A stretch of 64,000 nucleotides of DNA from Polyangium sp. 15x6 (lineage in GTDB: Bacteria; Myxococcota_A; Polyangia; Polyangiales; Polyangiaceae): the NCBI RefSeq assembly GCF_029960785.1, contig NZ_JASBQE010000004.1, positions 217,762 through 281,761 on the forward strand, written 5' to 3'. Below are positions 16,317 to 25,152 of the stretch, one piece after another. The notes below the pieces were generated by a model that had not been told where the DNA came from, ran no database searches, and worked only from the letters and a program-made list of their open reading frames with translations. The position numbers and the translations under genes were made by a program. Numbering within the stretch: position 1 is the stretch's first letter; each line of letters starts with the position of its first letter.

Positions 16317-18977
16317 TCAGGGGACGAACGGATCGCAGCCGACGAACACGACGTCGGCCTTGCTGCGCGGCATGAGCTTGAAGTTGTTGAACGAGTAGCC
16401 GTGGACCCCGGTGATCGAGGTGAACTGCGAGCCCACCGCGCACGTGTTGTTGAGGCCCATGTTCAGCGCCGCATCGGTGATCTGGTCGTCGATGCGGAGG
16501 TTGCCGGTGACCGTGAACTCGTCGTAGTCGCTCGGCGCGTCCGAGTTCACGACCGTGATCGCCACGTTCGCCACGCGCACGAGCATCGACTCGTAGCCCT
16601 CGGCGAACATGCCGTTCGTCGCGATGGTCGCGGGCTCGGTGACGTCGATCGGGCCGAACGGCAGCGTCGTGCCCGGGTCGTCGACGGTCACGATCGCGTT
16701 CGTGATCTCGCCGAGGCCGAAGTACTCCTCGTACTTGCCCGTGACGCTGACGCGGTTGCCGAGCTGGACCTGCGGCGCCGTGCTGCCCGTGAAGACGAAG
16801 ATGCCGCTGAAGGGCTTGAGCGACGTATCCTGCACGTAGAAGCCGCGGCTGTTGCCCGTGTTCGGGCGGATCGCCGTGACGTAGACGTCCTTGATCGCGA
16901 CGGTCGAGCCCGCGGCCGGGTGCTCGGGGTGCGCCGGGTTCCTGATGACCTCGATGAGCGTGGGCTTGGGCGGGCAGACCGGCGTGCCGAAGTTCGGCTC
17001 GGCGCACGGATCGCAGACGTCGCCGTGGCCGTCCGCGTCCGCGTCGGCCTGATCGGCGTTTGCGGCCTCGGGGCAGTTGTCGCCGCCGTTCGGCACGCCG
17101 TCGGCGTCGATGTCGTTCGCGTCGAGCGCGGTGCAGGCGTCGTTCGCGTCGAAGGGACACGCGTCGCAGACGTCGCCGATCTTGTCGCCGTCGATGTCCG
17201 CCTGCGCGCCCTGATCGAGCGGGCGGATCGGGTTGAAGATCTTGGGGCAGTTGTCGACGTCGTTCGTGATGCCGTCGCCGTCGTCGTCCTCGGCCGTGAT
17301 GCCGTTCGCGTATTCCGTGCGCCAGGGGACGCAGCTCGGCTCGAGGCTCGGCGTCTGGTCGTTGCAGTAGAAGAGCGGGTAGAACGCCTCGCCGGCCGTG
17401 CGGATCTGGTTCAGCGTGATGCCGTTCAGGTCCTTCGCGACGCACGCGCGCTTGTCCCTCCCGCAGACGGGCAAGGTCTCGCAGTCCGCGCCCCCGACGC
17501 CCGGATCGGCCACGAGCGCGTCGTCGCCGTAGAGCGCCTTGCCGCCGCGCATGACGAGCACGACGTCCTCGACGCCGGCGCCGATCACGGCGCGGTGATC
17601 CTTGCGATCCTTGCCGTCGAAGATCGTGACGTCGGCGACGTAGCCGGGCTTGAGCATGCCGACGATGTCACCGGCGCCCGCGGTGAGCGCGGCGTTCGTC
17701 GTGACCATGCGCCAGAGCTCCCAGTCGGAGAAATGGCCGTCGTAGTGGAGCGTGTTGAGCTCGTCGGCGCAGCGCAGCTCGCGCAGGAGGTTCATCGATC
17801 CCGAGGCCACCCAGTCGGTGCCGAGCGCGATCGGCACGCCGAGCGTGTCGAGCAGGGTGACGCTCGCGGTGTTGCCGTAGAGATCGATGTTCGAGCGCGG
17901 CGACCAGACGACGGTGCTGAAGTCCTTGCGCATCTCGCCGAAGTCCTCGGCGAGGAAGCCGATCGCGTGAACGATCGACGTCTGGGGCTGGACGATGTCG
18001 TTCGTGCCCGAGATCTGGCAGGTGATCTCGTTGTGCGCGGCCCGATCGATGCCCTCGCTGACGTGCGGCACGTACGCTTCCAGATCGGCGATCGACGCGG
18101 CGGACGTGGGCGAGGGGTAGTTGCAGCCCGACTCGAGCATGAGGCCGCCGCTGTCGCCGAGCGGGAACGTGTCGGAGTCCGCGGGCGGGATCGGGAGGCC
18201 TTCACTCCGGCCCTGCACGTCGAGGTTGCGGAGCAGGCCCGCCTGACCGCCGGCGCCGAGCGTCGAGGTCGCGCCGCTCATCAGGAAGCGCAGCTCCGCG
18301 AAGCGCACGACGTCACCGCTCGCGCCGCCGGCCACCGAGATCTTCGGCAGCCCCGGCGCGCCCTTCCGCCATTGATGGCGGTGCGTGTAGCGGATGCCGT
18401 CGTGCGTCTTCGGCGGGTTGTTCGCGAAGCCGATGTGATCGTGCGCGTTGATGAGCCCGGGCGAGATGACGCCGTCCGCGCACTCGATGATCGTGGGATC
18501 GGCCGCGGCGGGCGAGGCGCTGCAATCGCAGTCGACGCAGGCGATGCTGCCCGTCTTGTCGATCGCGAGCTCGCCGCGGTGGAACGTCTGATCGGGCGCG
18601 AGCACGGTGCCGCGGAAGATCGTGCCCGTGGTCCCCTGCTTCACGACCGCGCACGTGCCCGCGGCCGGCGGCGTGAGCGGCTCGCCCGGACACTCGATCA
18701 CGACGCCGCTCGGCGCGCCTCCGCCGCTGCCCCCGCCGCCTTGTCCCCCTTGCCCGCCCGCGCCGCCCTGCCCGCCAACGCCGCCCTGCCCACCTGCGCC
18801 GCCCTCGCCCCCTTGCCCGCCGACGCCGCCTTGCCCACCTGCGCCGCCCGTGTTGCTGGTGCTCGTCGTGTTCGTACTGCTGTTGTCGTCGCCGCACCCG
18901 GCTGCCATCGCGGCGAGCGGGAGCGTCAGGGCCAATGTGCAAAGGAAGATCGAGGGGCGGGCGTGCGGCGGTCTCAT
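16317..18977 (-). CDS. Lipoprotein fusion: amidohydrolase, TSP3 repeats and C-terminal beta domain
   Basis: 886 residues. Lipobox MAAGC at about residue 28 precedes a long Gly/Gln/Ala linker encoded by repetitive DNA. Residues ~100-490 are an amidohydrolase-superfamily domain: the HxH metal motif in NAHDHIGF, later His residues (TSIVHAIGF), and the catalytic Asp in LGTDWVASGS, with the usual C-terminal GYVADVTIFDG strand. Residues ~555-660 carry Asp-rich, Cys-containing thrombospondin type-3-like repeats (DDDGDGITNDVDNCP, DIDGDKIGDVCDACP) that bind calcium in known proteins. The last ~210 residues form a beta-rich domain with OB-like phrases (AIKDVYVTAIR, VSVTGKYEEY). Outer-surface anchoring is likely. 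Substrate unknown; an imidazolonepropionase- or deaminase-like reaction is possible. Confidence 0.88.
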   Translation of the reverse strand: MRPPHARPSIFLCTLALTLPLAAMAAGCGDDNSSTNTTSTSNTGGAGGQGGVGGQGGEGGAGGQGGVGGQGGAGGQGGQGGGGSGGGAPSGVVIECPGEPLTPPAAGTCAVVKQGTTGTIFRGTVLAPDQTFHRGELAIDKTGSIACVDCDCSASPAAADPTIIECADGVISPGLINAHDHIGFANNPPKTHDGIRYTHRHQWRKGAPGLPKISVAGGASGDVVRFAELRFLMSGATSTLGAGGQAGLLRNLDVQGRSEGLPIPPADSDTFPLGDSGGLMLESGCNYPSPTSAASIADLEAYVPHVSEGIDRAAHNEITCQISGTNDIVQPQTSIVHAIGFLAEDFGEMRKDFSTVVWSPRSNIDLYGNTASVTLLDTLGVPIALGTDWVASGSMNLLRELRCADELNTLHYDGHFSDWELWRMVTTNAALTAGAGDIVGMLKPGYVADVTIFDGKDRKDHRAVIGAGVEDVVLVMRGGKALYGDDALVADPGVGGADCETLPVCGRDKRACVAKDLNGITLNQIRTAGEAFYPLFYCNDQTPSLEPSCVPWRTEYANGITAEDDDGDGITNDVDNCPKIFNPIRPLDQGAQADIDGDKIGDVCDACPFDANDACTALDANDIDADGVPNGGDNCPEAANADQADADADGHGDVCDPCAEPNFGTPVCPPKPTLIEVIRNPAHPEHPAAGSTVAIKDVYVTAIRPNTGNSRGFYVQDTSLKPFSGIFVFTGSTAPQVQLGNRVSVTGKYEEYFGLGEITNAIVTVDDPGTTLPFGPIDVTEPATIATNGMFAEGYESMLVRVANVAITVVNSDAPSDYDEFTVTGNLRIDDQITDAALNMGLNNTCAVGSQFTSITGVHGYSFNNFKLMPRSKADVVFVGCDPFVP

Positions 18978-19151
18978 GCATGCATCTTACGCGAAAAAAA
19001 GCCTTCCGGCTGCACGTCCGCGCGTCCTGACGAACGGTGTCACGCGTTCGTTACGCCGGATCGACGCGGCCGTCGTGGGCGGCGCGCTCACCATCGCTCC
19101 GCTATCGACGCGCCGCGCCGCGCGCGCTAAGCACCCCGGCGGAGAGCGTGC

Positions 19152-19799
19152 ATGAAGATCTTCATCGACTCGGGTGACATCGCGGAGATCAAAGAGGCGC
19201 AGGCGATGGGCGTCATCGACGGCGTGACGACCAACCCCTCGCTCCTCTCGAAGGGGGGCAAGCCTACGAAGGTGGCGATCGCGGAGATCTGCGAGGTGGT
19301 CGATGGCCCCATCTCGGCCGAGGTCGTCGGCGTGGAGGCTCAGGAGATCCTGCGTGAAGGGCGGGAGCTCGCGAAGATCCACAAGAACGTGGTCGTGAAG
19401 GTACCGCTCATCGACGAGGGCCTGAAGGCGGTCCGGATCTTCGCGGCCGAGGGCATCAAGACGAACGTGACGCTCTGCTTCTCCGCGTCGCAGGCGCTGC
19501 TCGCCGCGAAGGCGGGCGCGACGTACATCTCGCCGTTCGTCGGCCGGATCGACGACATCTCCGGCGAGGGCATGGACCTCATCCAGCAGATCGTGCAGAT
19601 CTACCGGAACTACGAGTTCAAGACCGAGGTCCTCACCGCGAGCGTGCGCCACCCCGTGCATTTCGTGCAGGCGGCGTTGATCGGCGCGCACGTGGCGACG
19701 CTGCCGCTCAAGGTGATCAAGCAGCTCCTCAAGCACCCGCTCACCGACATCGGGCTCGCGCAGTTCCTCGCGGACGCGAAGAAGATCCCGCAGTCGTAG
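19152..19799 (+). CDS. fsa: Fructose-6-phosphate aldolase / small transaldolase family
   Basis: 215 residues, the length of the TalC/FSA subfamily rather than the ~320 of classical transaldolase. The family opening [16 protein letters not shown], the TTNPSLLSK loop, the Schiff-base lysine in VVVKVPL, and [29 protein letters not shown] are all intact (shown in parts). Catalyses reversible aldol cleavage or C3 transfer in the pentose-phosphate network; distinguishing aldolase from transaldolase needs assay. Good SD (GGAGAG) seven bases before the ATG. Two bases separate it from ybeY, so the two are co-transcribed. Confidence 0.94.
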   Translation: MKIFIDSGDIAEIKEAQAMGVIDGVTTNPSLLSKGGKPTKVAIAEICEVVDGPISAEVVGVEAQEILREGRELAKIHKNVVVKVPLIDEGLKAVRIFAAEGIKTNVTLCFSASQALLAAKAGATYISPFVGRIDDISGEGMDLIQQIVQIYRNYEFKTEVLTASVRHPVHFVQAALIGAHVATLPLKVIKQLLKHPLTDIGLAQFLADAKKIPQS

Positions 19800-19801
19800 C
19801 C

Positions 19802-20350
19802 GTGGCGACCAAGAAGAAGGGCAAACCCGCCCCGCCCGCGCCCGCGCCGAACGTGGTGGAGGTCGCGACGCGGGGGGGGCCGTTCGAAGGCGCCTCGCCC
19901 GTCGTGCTCCGCCGCCGCGCCGGCAAGATGCTCGATCACCTCGGGCTCTCGGGGGTCGAGCTCAGCATCGCGCTCGTCGACGACGCGACGATCCACGAGC
20001 TGAATCGTTCGTACCGGCACAAGGACAAACCTACGGACGTCCTTTCTTTTCCGCTGCACGAGCGGCCGCGCGGGTGGAAGCCGAAGGGGGCGAAGGGCGC
20101 GGAGATCGGCGCGGGATGGCCCCATGAGGGGCCCCTCGGGGACGTGATCCTGTCGATTGACACGGCGCGGCGACAGGCCGCGGATCAAGGCCGCCCGCTG
20201 CTCGCCGAGCTCACGATGCTGCTCGCGCACGGCGTTTTGCACCTCGTCGGGTACGACCACCGGACGGATGCCGAGGACCGCGAGATGACGGCGCGGACGC
20301 GGGAGCTCGAGGCGGCGGCGAGCGCGCGGGTCGCAGGTGCCCCCCGATGA
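19802..20350 (+). CDS. ybeY: Endoribonuclease YbeY (rRNA maturation factor)
   Basis: Single-strand-specific zinc endoribonuclease used in 16S rRNA 3'-end processing and 70S quality control. The three-histidine signature is intact (HGVLHLVGYDH, about residues 141-151), as is the KDKPTDVLSFPL segment that precedes the active site. 182 residues from a GTG two bases after the fsa stop; the Lys-rich N-terminal ~25 residues are a local extension. Pairing with fsa suggests growth-linked expression rather than shared pathway. Confidence 0.94.
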   Translation: MATKKKGKPAPPAPAPNVVEVATRGGPFEGASPVVLRRRAGKMLDHLGLSGVELSIALVDDATIHELNRSYRHKDKPTDVLSFPLHERPRGWKPKGAKGAEIGAGWPHEGPLGDVILSIDTARRQAADQGRPLLAELTMLLAHGVLHLVGYDHRTDAEDREMTARTRELEAAASARVAGAPR

Positions 20351-20486
20351 CGTTCGCGAGATTTTGCCTTGCGATGCCACTCTTCGCCTGTTAAACGGTC
20401 GCCCGCTCGCGTCCAGGACGTGCTCGGACAGAGCCATTTCATGCGGTCGTCACCGATATCGGGCGGCGATCCAAGAGGAGGGCAGG

Positions 20487-20801
20487 ATGCCTCTTAGCAA
20501 GCTGACGAAAGCCCAGATCACGGCCGCTCTCGCCGAGAGCACCGGCCTCGACAAGAAGGCCGTGGGTGGCGTCCTCGACGCGCTCTCGGCGCTCGTGGCC
20601 AAGCAACTCGGATCGGATGGTCCGGGCGAAATCACGATCCCGGGGCTCGTCAAGCTCAAGGCGAAGGCGACGCCCGCCACCGCCGATCGGCAGGGTGTCA
20701 ATCCGTTCACGAAGGAGCCCATGACCATCAAGGGCAAGCCCGCGAGCCGCAAGGTCCGCGCGACGCCGGTCAAGGGCCTCAAGGATCAGGTGGGCGCGTA
20801 A
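20487..20801 (+). CDS. HU/IHF-family DNA-binding protein
   Basis: 104-residue nucleoid-protein homologue. N-terminal helices (LSKLTKAQITAALAES, DKKAVGGVLDALSALVAKQ) and the beta-arm region match the HU/IHF fold; the usual arm motif is replaced by ATADRQGVNPFTKEPMTIKGKPA, as in the longer 'DNA-binding protein HU-like' proteins of myxobacteria. Strong SD (GAGGAGGG) ahead of ATG 20487. A perfect terminator follows. Preceded by 136 bases that must carry its promoter. Confidence 0.9.
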   Translation: MPLSKLTKAQITAALAESTGLDKKAVGGVLDALSALVAKQLGSDGPGEITIPGLVKLKAKATPATADRQGVNPFTKEPMTIKGKPASRKVRATPVKGLKDQVGA

Positions 20802-20814
20802 CCGAATCTTCGGT

Positions 20815-22467
20815 CTACGTATCCGCTTCACCGGAACCGGCGCGAGCCTCATCGCTCGCGCCGGTTTCGTTTTTCGAATCCGACTTGCGACGTGATCGCC
20901 AAACGAACGTGGCGATCGCGGCCACGAATCCGAAGCGGAGCGGTTTGTCCCCAAACCGACCGTAGATCGTGAGGGATCCGTCACGCAGCGTGGGCGTCGC
21001 GACGAGCGTGGAGGGCGACGAGGACGCGTCCCGCGCGACGACGACGCCGCGCGCGTCGATCCACGAGAGCACGCCGAGGTTCACGGCGCGCACGAGATCC
21101 AGTCGATGCTCGATCGCGCGCAGGGCCGCGAGCCGCGCGTGGAGCTCGGGCTCCGCGGTGCCCACGAACCAGGCGTCGTTCGTGACGTTCACGAGCAGGT
21201 TCGGCTGGAGCGCGCGTGTGATGCGCAAGCCGACGCCCGGGAGCGTGTCCTCGTAGCAGTTGAGCACGCCCATGCGCACGAGGCCGTCCGCGTGGGGAAG
21301 CACGAGCGCCGTCGGCTCGGTGCCGGGCACGAGGCCGCCGCTCGCCTGGAAGATGCGGCGCAGCCAAGGGAGGTAGGCGCCGAGCGGGACGGTCTCGCCG
21401 AACCAGAGGAGCTTGAGCTTGTCGTACGAGGGCTGGAGCGAGCCGTCCGGCAGGACGAGCGTGGCGGAGTTGCGGCTGTTCGTCTCGACGATGCCGGGGC
21501 TCGTGGCCGTCGGCTTCTCCAGCATGATGAGCCCGAACAGGATCGGCCCGCGCGCGCCGTCACCGTGAATCCCGCGTGGCCCGCGCGGCGCCTGCGTCGT
21601 GCCGTGCATGAGCGGGTAGGGATAAGCCGCCTCGGGCCAGACCGTGAGGTCGACGCCGCCCGCCTCGGCGTCCTTCGTGAGGCGCCGCAAATCGCGCAGG
21701 ATCCCCGCGTGGTTCTTCGGATCCCAGCGCTCCTTTGGGCCGACGGCCTGGTTGAGGAGCGCGACGCGGACCGTGCGCACCACCGAGGGCTGCGTGGAGA
21801 GAAAGCGCATGCGGAGCGCGCCATGGATCCCGAGCAGCGCGGGGATCGCGACGGCGATCGCGAGCGGCACCGTGGTCTTCCTGCCGAAGCGCGCCTTCGT
21901 CGACGTCGCGCCCTCCGCGAACATCGCCTGGAGCGCACGCGCGAGGAAGGCCGCGGAGACGGCGAAGATCACGGACACGCCGCGTTCACCGACGATGTCC
22001 GCGAGCTGCACGAGCGCAGGCCACGGGCTCACGAGGCCGGCCGGCGTCCACGCGAAGACCGAAGGAAGCGAGACCGCGACGAACACACCGACGGCAAACG
22101 CGAGGACGAACGGCGCGCGCGCGCGGCGATGGACGAGGTGCGTGGCGCCCGCGCCGATCGCCCAGATGAGGGATTGCCCCGCGGCGAGCAGGACGAGCGC
22201 GAGGTACGAATTCGCCGAGCCGAGCGACGTGAAGCGCTGGACCACGCTCGGCACGAAGCGCAGGCCCACGATGCCCGCGGCCGTCGCCCACGCGGCGCCG
22301 CGGCCGAACGCGCGCCACACCGTCGGCGCGTCCTCGAGCGACCACGCGAGCAGCGCGAGGCCGAGGAACACGGCGGGATAGAGGTCGGTCGGCGGGGAGG
22401 TGAGGGCGAAGAGGATCCCCCCGGCGATGGCCAGGAGGAGGGCCTTGGGGCGCCGCAGTCGTTGCAT
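20815..22467 (-). CDS. lnt: Apolipoprotein N-acyltransferase
   Basis: Inner-membrane enzyme adding the third acyl chain to the N-terminal cysteine of lipoproteins. 550 residues: N-terminal membrane helices (from RPKALLLAIAGGILFAL), then a periplasmic nitrilase-like domain with the catalytic triad Glu in VWPEAAYPYP, Lys in KLKLLWFGETVP, and Cys in GVLNCYEDTLPG. A last membrane helix (FVAAIATFVW) and a charged tail close it. Fits the many lipoproteins encoded around it. The ATG has no evident SD and sits nine bases after a strong hairpin. Confidence 0.95.
   Translation of the reverse strand: MQRLRRPKALLLAIAGGILFALTSPPTDLYPAVFLGLALLAWSLEDAPTVWRAFGRGAAWATAAGIVGLRFVPSVVQRFTSLGSANSYLALVLLAAGQSLIWAIGAGATHLVHRRARAPFVLAFAVGVFVAVSLPSVFAWTPAGLVSPWPALVQLADIVGERGVSVIFAVSAAFLARALQAMFAEGATSTKARFGRKTTVPLAIAVAIPALLGIHGALRMRFLSTQPSVVRTVRVALLNQAVGPKERWDPKNHAGILRDLRRLTKDAEAGGVDLTVWPEAAYPYPLMHGTTQAPRGPRGIHGDGARGPILFGLIMLEKPTATSPGIVETNSRNSATLVLPDGSLQPSYDKLKLLWFGETVPLGAYLPWLRRIFQASGGLVPGTEPTALVLPHADGLVRMGVLNCYEDTLPGVGLRITRALQPNLLVNVTNDAWFVGTAEPELHARLAALRAIEHRLDLVRAVNLGVLSWIDARGVVVARDASSSPSTLVATPTLRDGSLTIYGRFGDKPLRFGFVAAIATFVWRSRRKSDSKNETGASDEARAGSGEADT
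20835..20874 (+). terminator. Intrinsic terminator of the HU-like gene, inside the 3' end of lnt
   Basis: Perfect 12-bp GC-rich stem (AACCGGCGCGAG with CTCGCGCCGGTT), an 8-base loop and the tail TCGTTTTT. It begins 34 bases after the HU-like stop and lies inside the C-terminal codons of the convergent lnt gene. Confidence 0.9.
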
Positions 22468-22476
22468 GGTGGAGAA

Positions 22477-22507
22477 GCGGCCCGGCGAGGAGAGAGGGCC
22501 GGGCCGC
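22477..22507 (-). terminator. Strong hairpin between the barrel-protein gene and lnt
   Basis: Perfect 10-bp stem (GCGGCCCGGC with GCCGGGCCGC) and an 11-base purine/pyrimidine loop. On the minus strand it follows the barrel gene by 55 bases and ends nine bases before the lnt ATG. It lacks a clean T tract (TTCTCC), so it may be a terminator, an attenuator or a translation-control hairpin for lnt. Confidence 0.55.
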
Positions 22508-22562
22508 GTGGAGAGGATCTAGCAGCGGCGGGGGCCGCGCGCCGGGAGGCCGGCGCGCGCCG

Positions 22563-23618
22563 TCACCACCAGAAGGTCATGCCGCCGCGGAAGAGGCCGC
22601 CGCCGGAGGTGTTCGTCGTGCGACCCGTGTTCGGATCGACGAACTCGGCCGGGCCCGTCTCGGCGTTGTCGTCCGTCCGCTTGCGGATGAACGCGAGCGC
22701 GTCGATGTTGAGCGCGAGCCTGCGCGAGACGCGGAACTCGAGGCCGATGCCACCTTGCCCGCCGAAGTAGCTGTACTCCGCGGAGAAGTTGTTGCCCTCG
22801 GGGTTCGGCGACAAACGCGGGTCCGCGTCCTCCGACTGCACCGTCGCGCTCGACCAGTTCACGCCGCCGGTCAGGTAAAACTGCGCGCGGCTGCGCGGGT
22901 TCACGTAGAGAATGCCGTTCAACGAGAACGGGGTCTCGACGCGATCGAAGCCGTTGAAGTCGGTCCCGCCGATGATGTCGAACGAGCCCTCGATGGCAAA
23001 CGCGGGCACGGGGCGATATCGCAGGCCGAGCCCGAAGCCGCCCATCCCGGCGTCGGGATGCGCGCCTTGTTGTCCGTTGTCGCGGCGGTCGTGATCGCCG
23101 CCCATCATGATGCCCTGCAGGCGCAGGTTGAGGCCCCACTCGGGCTGCCAGCGGCGCTTCGCGGGCGCCACGATCGGCGTGCGCAGGCGCGCGGGCGCGG
23201 CCATCACGCGGGCCGGCGGCGGAGGCGGCGGAGGCGGCGTGACGCGAACGGCCGGATGGTGCCGACGAACCACGTGCGTCCGGGCACCCGGCGCGACGAT
23301 GATGATCTGCGTCTGCGCCGGCTGCTGCTGCACGACCTGCGGCTGCTGCGGCGCGGGTTGATAGATCACGACCGGCGGTTGCGAGCGACGAACCTGGGGC
23401 GCGGGCCGCGCGGGCGGCGGCGGAAGCGCCTCTTCTTCTTCGATCACCTCGACGGCGGGCGGCGGAGGCGGGAGCGTGTCGACTTCCGCCGGAGGCTGCG
23501 CGGGAGCTTGCGCCTCATCCGCGCAGAACCACGAGCCCGGCGGGCAGTCCGCCAACGCGACGGCGGGTTGGCTCAGTGCAGCGGCAGCCACGATGAAAGC
23601 AGGGGTCAAGCGGCGCAT
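22563..23618 (-). CDS. Predicted outer-membrane beta-barrel protein
   Basis: 351 residues from the ATG giving MRRLTPAFIV; the frame is open 19 codons further but without a plausible signal. The signal peptide ends ...AVALA. Residues 20-165 are Pro/Gln-rich with CPPGSWFC at the start, so probably a disordered periplasmic or surface arm. Residues 170-351 show alternating strands (GLNLRLQGIMMG, GFGLGLRYRP, FAIEGSFDIIGG, FYLTGGVNWSSA, GIGLEFRVSRRLALNIDALAF) ending in TFWW, with a C-terminal aromatic as in BAM substrates. Common in myxobacteria, function unknown. Same direction as lnt. Confidence 0.85.
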   Translation of the reverse strand: MRRLTPAFIVAAAALSQPAVALADCPPGSWFCADEAQAPAQPPAEVDTLPPPPPAVEVIEEEEALPPPPARPAPQVRRSQPPVVIYQPAPQQPQVVQQQPAQTQIIIVAPGARTHVVRRHHPAVRVTPPPPPPPPARVMAAPARLRTPIVAPAKRRWQPEWGLNLRLQGIMMGGDHDRRDNGQQGAHPDAGMGGFGLGLRYRPVPAFAIEGSFDIIGGTDFNGFDRVETPFSLNGILYVNPRSRAQFYLTGGVNWSSATVQSEDADPRLSPNPEGNNFSAEYSYFGGQGGIGLEFRVSRRLALNIDALAFIRKRTDDNAETGPAEFVDPNTGRTTNTSGGGLFRGGMTFWW

Positions 23619-23874
23619 GGGACGACTCCTCGTTTGTGCTTGCAGCCTAGCAACCAGAGTGCCATCGGCCAGCACGCTGAGAGAGACGGTTCACGCGAGA
23701 TCTCGGTGCACTCGCGTGCATCGTCCGCCACGGCGGGCTGTGATGAAAGGTTCACACAGTGGCCAAGCGACTGCCTACAGGAAAGAATACCCCAGCCCGT
23801 CGCCCATCGGTACGCCTTCCGAGGGGGGCGGCCTTCATTCGTTCGACCGGACACGCACCCGGAGCGGCACGCCC

Positions 23875-25152
23875 ATGAACGCGCGCGCGAGATCCGCCAA
23901 TGCCCCCGCCCCGAGTCCTCCGCGCCCCGAGGCGCGTAGGTCAGGGTCCCCCATCCCCGTCGTCACCCTCAAGCCGGGCCACGTGAGGCCCGTCTGGACC
24001 GGACACCCCTGGGTCTTCGCGCAGGCCATCGCCCGCATCGAAGGCGGCGCCCTCCCCGGCGACGAGGTCAAGGTCATCGACCCCCACGGCGCGACCCTGG
24101 GTCACGGCCTCTACACCCCCCGATCGGCGATCCCGGTCCGCATCTACACCCGCGACGACGCGCCCATCGACGGCGCGCTCTTCCGCCGCCGCATCGAACG
24201 CGCGATCCAGCACCGGCGCGATCTCGGCCTGCCGAACCACATCGCGGGGCACGAGACCACGGCCTACCGGCTGATCCACGCCGAGGGGGACGGGCTGCCG
24301 GGGCTCGTCGTCGACCTCCTCGGGGACGTGGCCGTGGTGCAGATCGGCACGATCGGCGTGAAGCGGCGCGAAGGTATCGTGTTCGACGCGCTCTCCGAGA
24401 TGCTCTCGCCGCGCGCGATCGTCGACCGCACCTCGGTCGAGCTCGCGAAGAAAGAGGGCTTCGAGGCGTCCGCGGGGGTGGTCCGCGGAGACGCGAGCGT
24501 CGACAGGTTCTCGTTCCTGGAGCGCGGGCTTTCGTACGAGATCCCGCTCGCGCTCGGGCAAAAGACGGGCTTTTACCTCGATCAACGCGCGCTCCGGGCG
24601 CGGGTCGAGCAGCTCGCGCACGGGCGGCGCGTGCTCGACGCGTTCTCCTTCGTGGGGACGTTCGCGATGGCGGCGGCGCGCGGAGGCGCGAAGGAGGTCG
24701 TCGCGGTCGACGAGAGCGCGCTCGCGATCGAGGTCGGCGCGGAGTGCGCGCGGAAGAATGGGCTGCTCGGGCGGATCCACTTCCAGCGCGACGACGCGCG
24801 TCAGGCGCTGTCACGGGCCTCGGCCGAGGGCGGCTTCGACATCGTGCTCTGCGATCCGCCGAAGCTCTCGCCCACGCGCGGCGCGAAGGAAGGCGCGCTC
24901 GGCGTGTACAAGGCGCTCGCCTCCGCAGGCTGTCGAGCCACGAAGGCGGGCGGGATCCTCGTGCTCAGCTCGTGCTCGAGCGCGGTCTCGATCGACGACC
25001 TCACGCGCGCGCTCGCCCTCGGCGCGCGCGAGGCGCGCATGCACGCGGTCATCTTCGATCGGCACTTCCAGGGCGCGGATCACCCGGTGAGCGCGGCGTT
25101 CCCGGAGGGGCTCTACCTGAAGAGCGTGATCGCGCGGCTCGAGGCGCTGTGA
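23875..25152 (+). CDS. rlmI: Class I SAM-dependent rRNA methyltransferase (RlmI-like)
   Basis: 425 residues from ATG 23875. Residues ~25-100 form a PUA domain (VVTLKPGHVRPVWTGHPWVF). Then come the linker seen in RlmI/RlmK-type enzymes, with TAYRLIHAEGDGLPGL and QKTGFYLDQR. The SAM-binding region reads VLDAFSFVGTFAMAAARGGA, and the catalytic-site motif is CDPPKLS. RlmI methylates C5 of a 23S rRNA cytidine; the exact base cannot be read from sequence. The next gene overlaps its stop by four bases. Confidence 0.9.
   Translation: MNARARSANAPAPSPPRPEARRSGSPIPVVTLKPGHVRPVWTGHPWVFAQAIARIEGGALPGDEVKVIDPHGATLGHGLYTPRSAIPVRIYTRDDAPIDGALFRRRIERAIQHRRDLGLPNHIAGHETTAYRLIHAEGDGLPGLVVDLLGDVAVVQIGTIGVKRREGIVFDALSEMLSPRAIVDRTSVELAKKEGFEASAGVVRGDASVDRFSFLERGLSYEIPLALGQKTGFYLDQRALRARVEQLAHGRRVLDAFSFVGTFAMAAARGGAKEVVAVDESALAIEVGAECARKNGLLGRIHFQRDDARQALSRASAEGGFDIVLCDPPKLSPTRGAKEGALGVYKALASAGCRATKAGGILVLSSCSSAVSIDDLTRALALGAREARMHAVIFDRHFQGADHPVSAAFPEGLYLKSVIARLEAL

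Noticed and set aside
16401..19130. A 909-codon open frame on the plus strand opposite the amidohydrolase fusion gene
   Set aside because: Arg/Ala-rich sequence without a signal peptide or motif; the minus strand gives a coherent lipoprotein with recognisable domains, so this is a GC-driven shadow.
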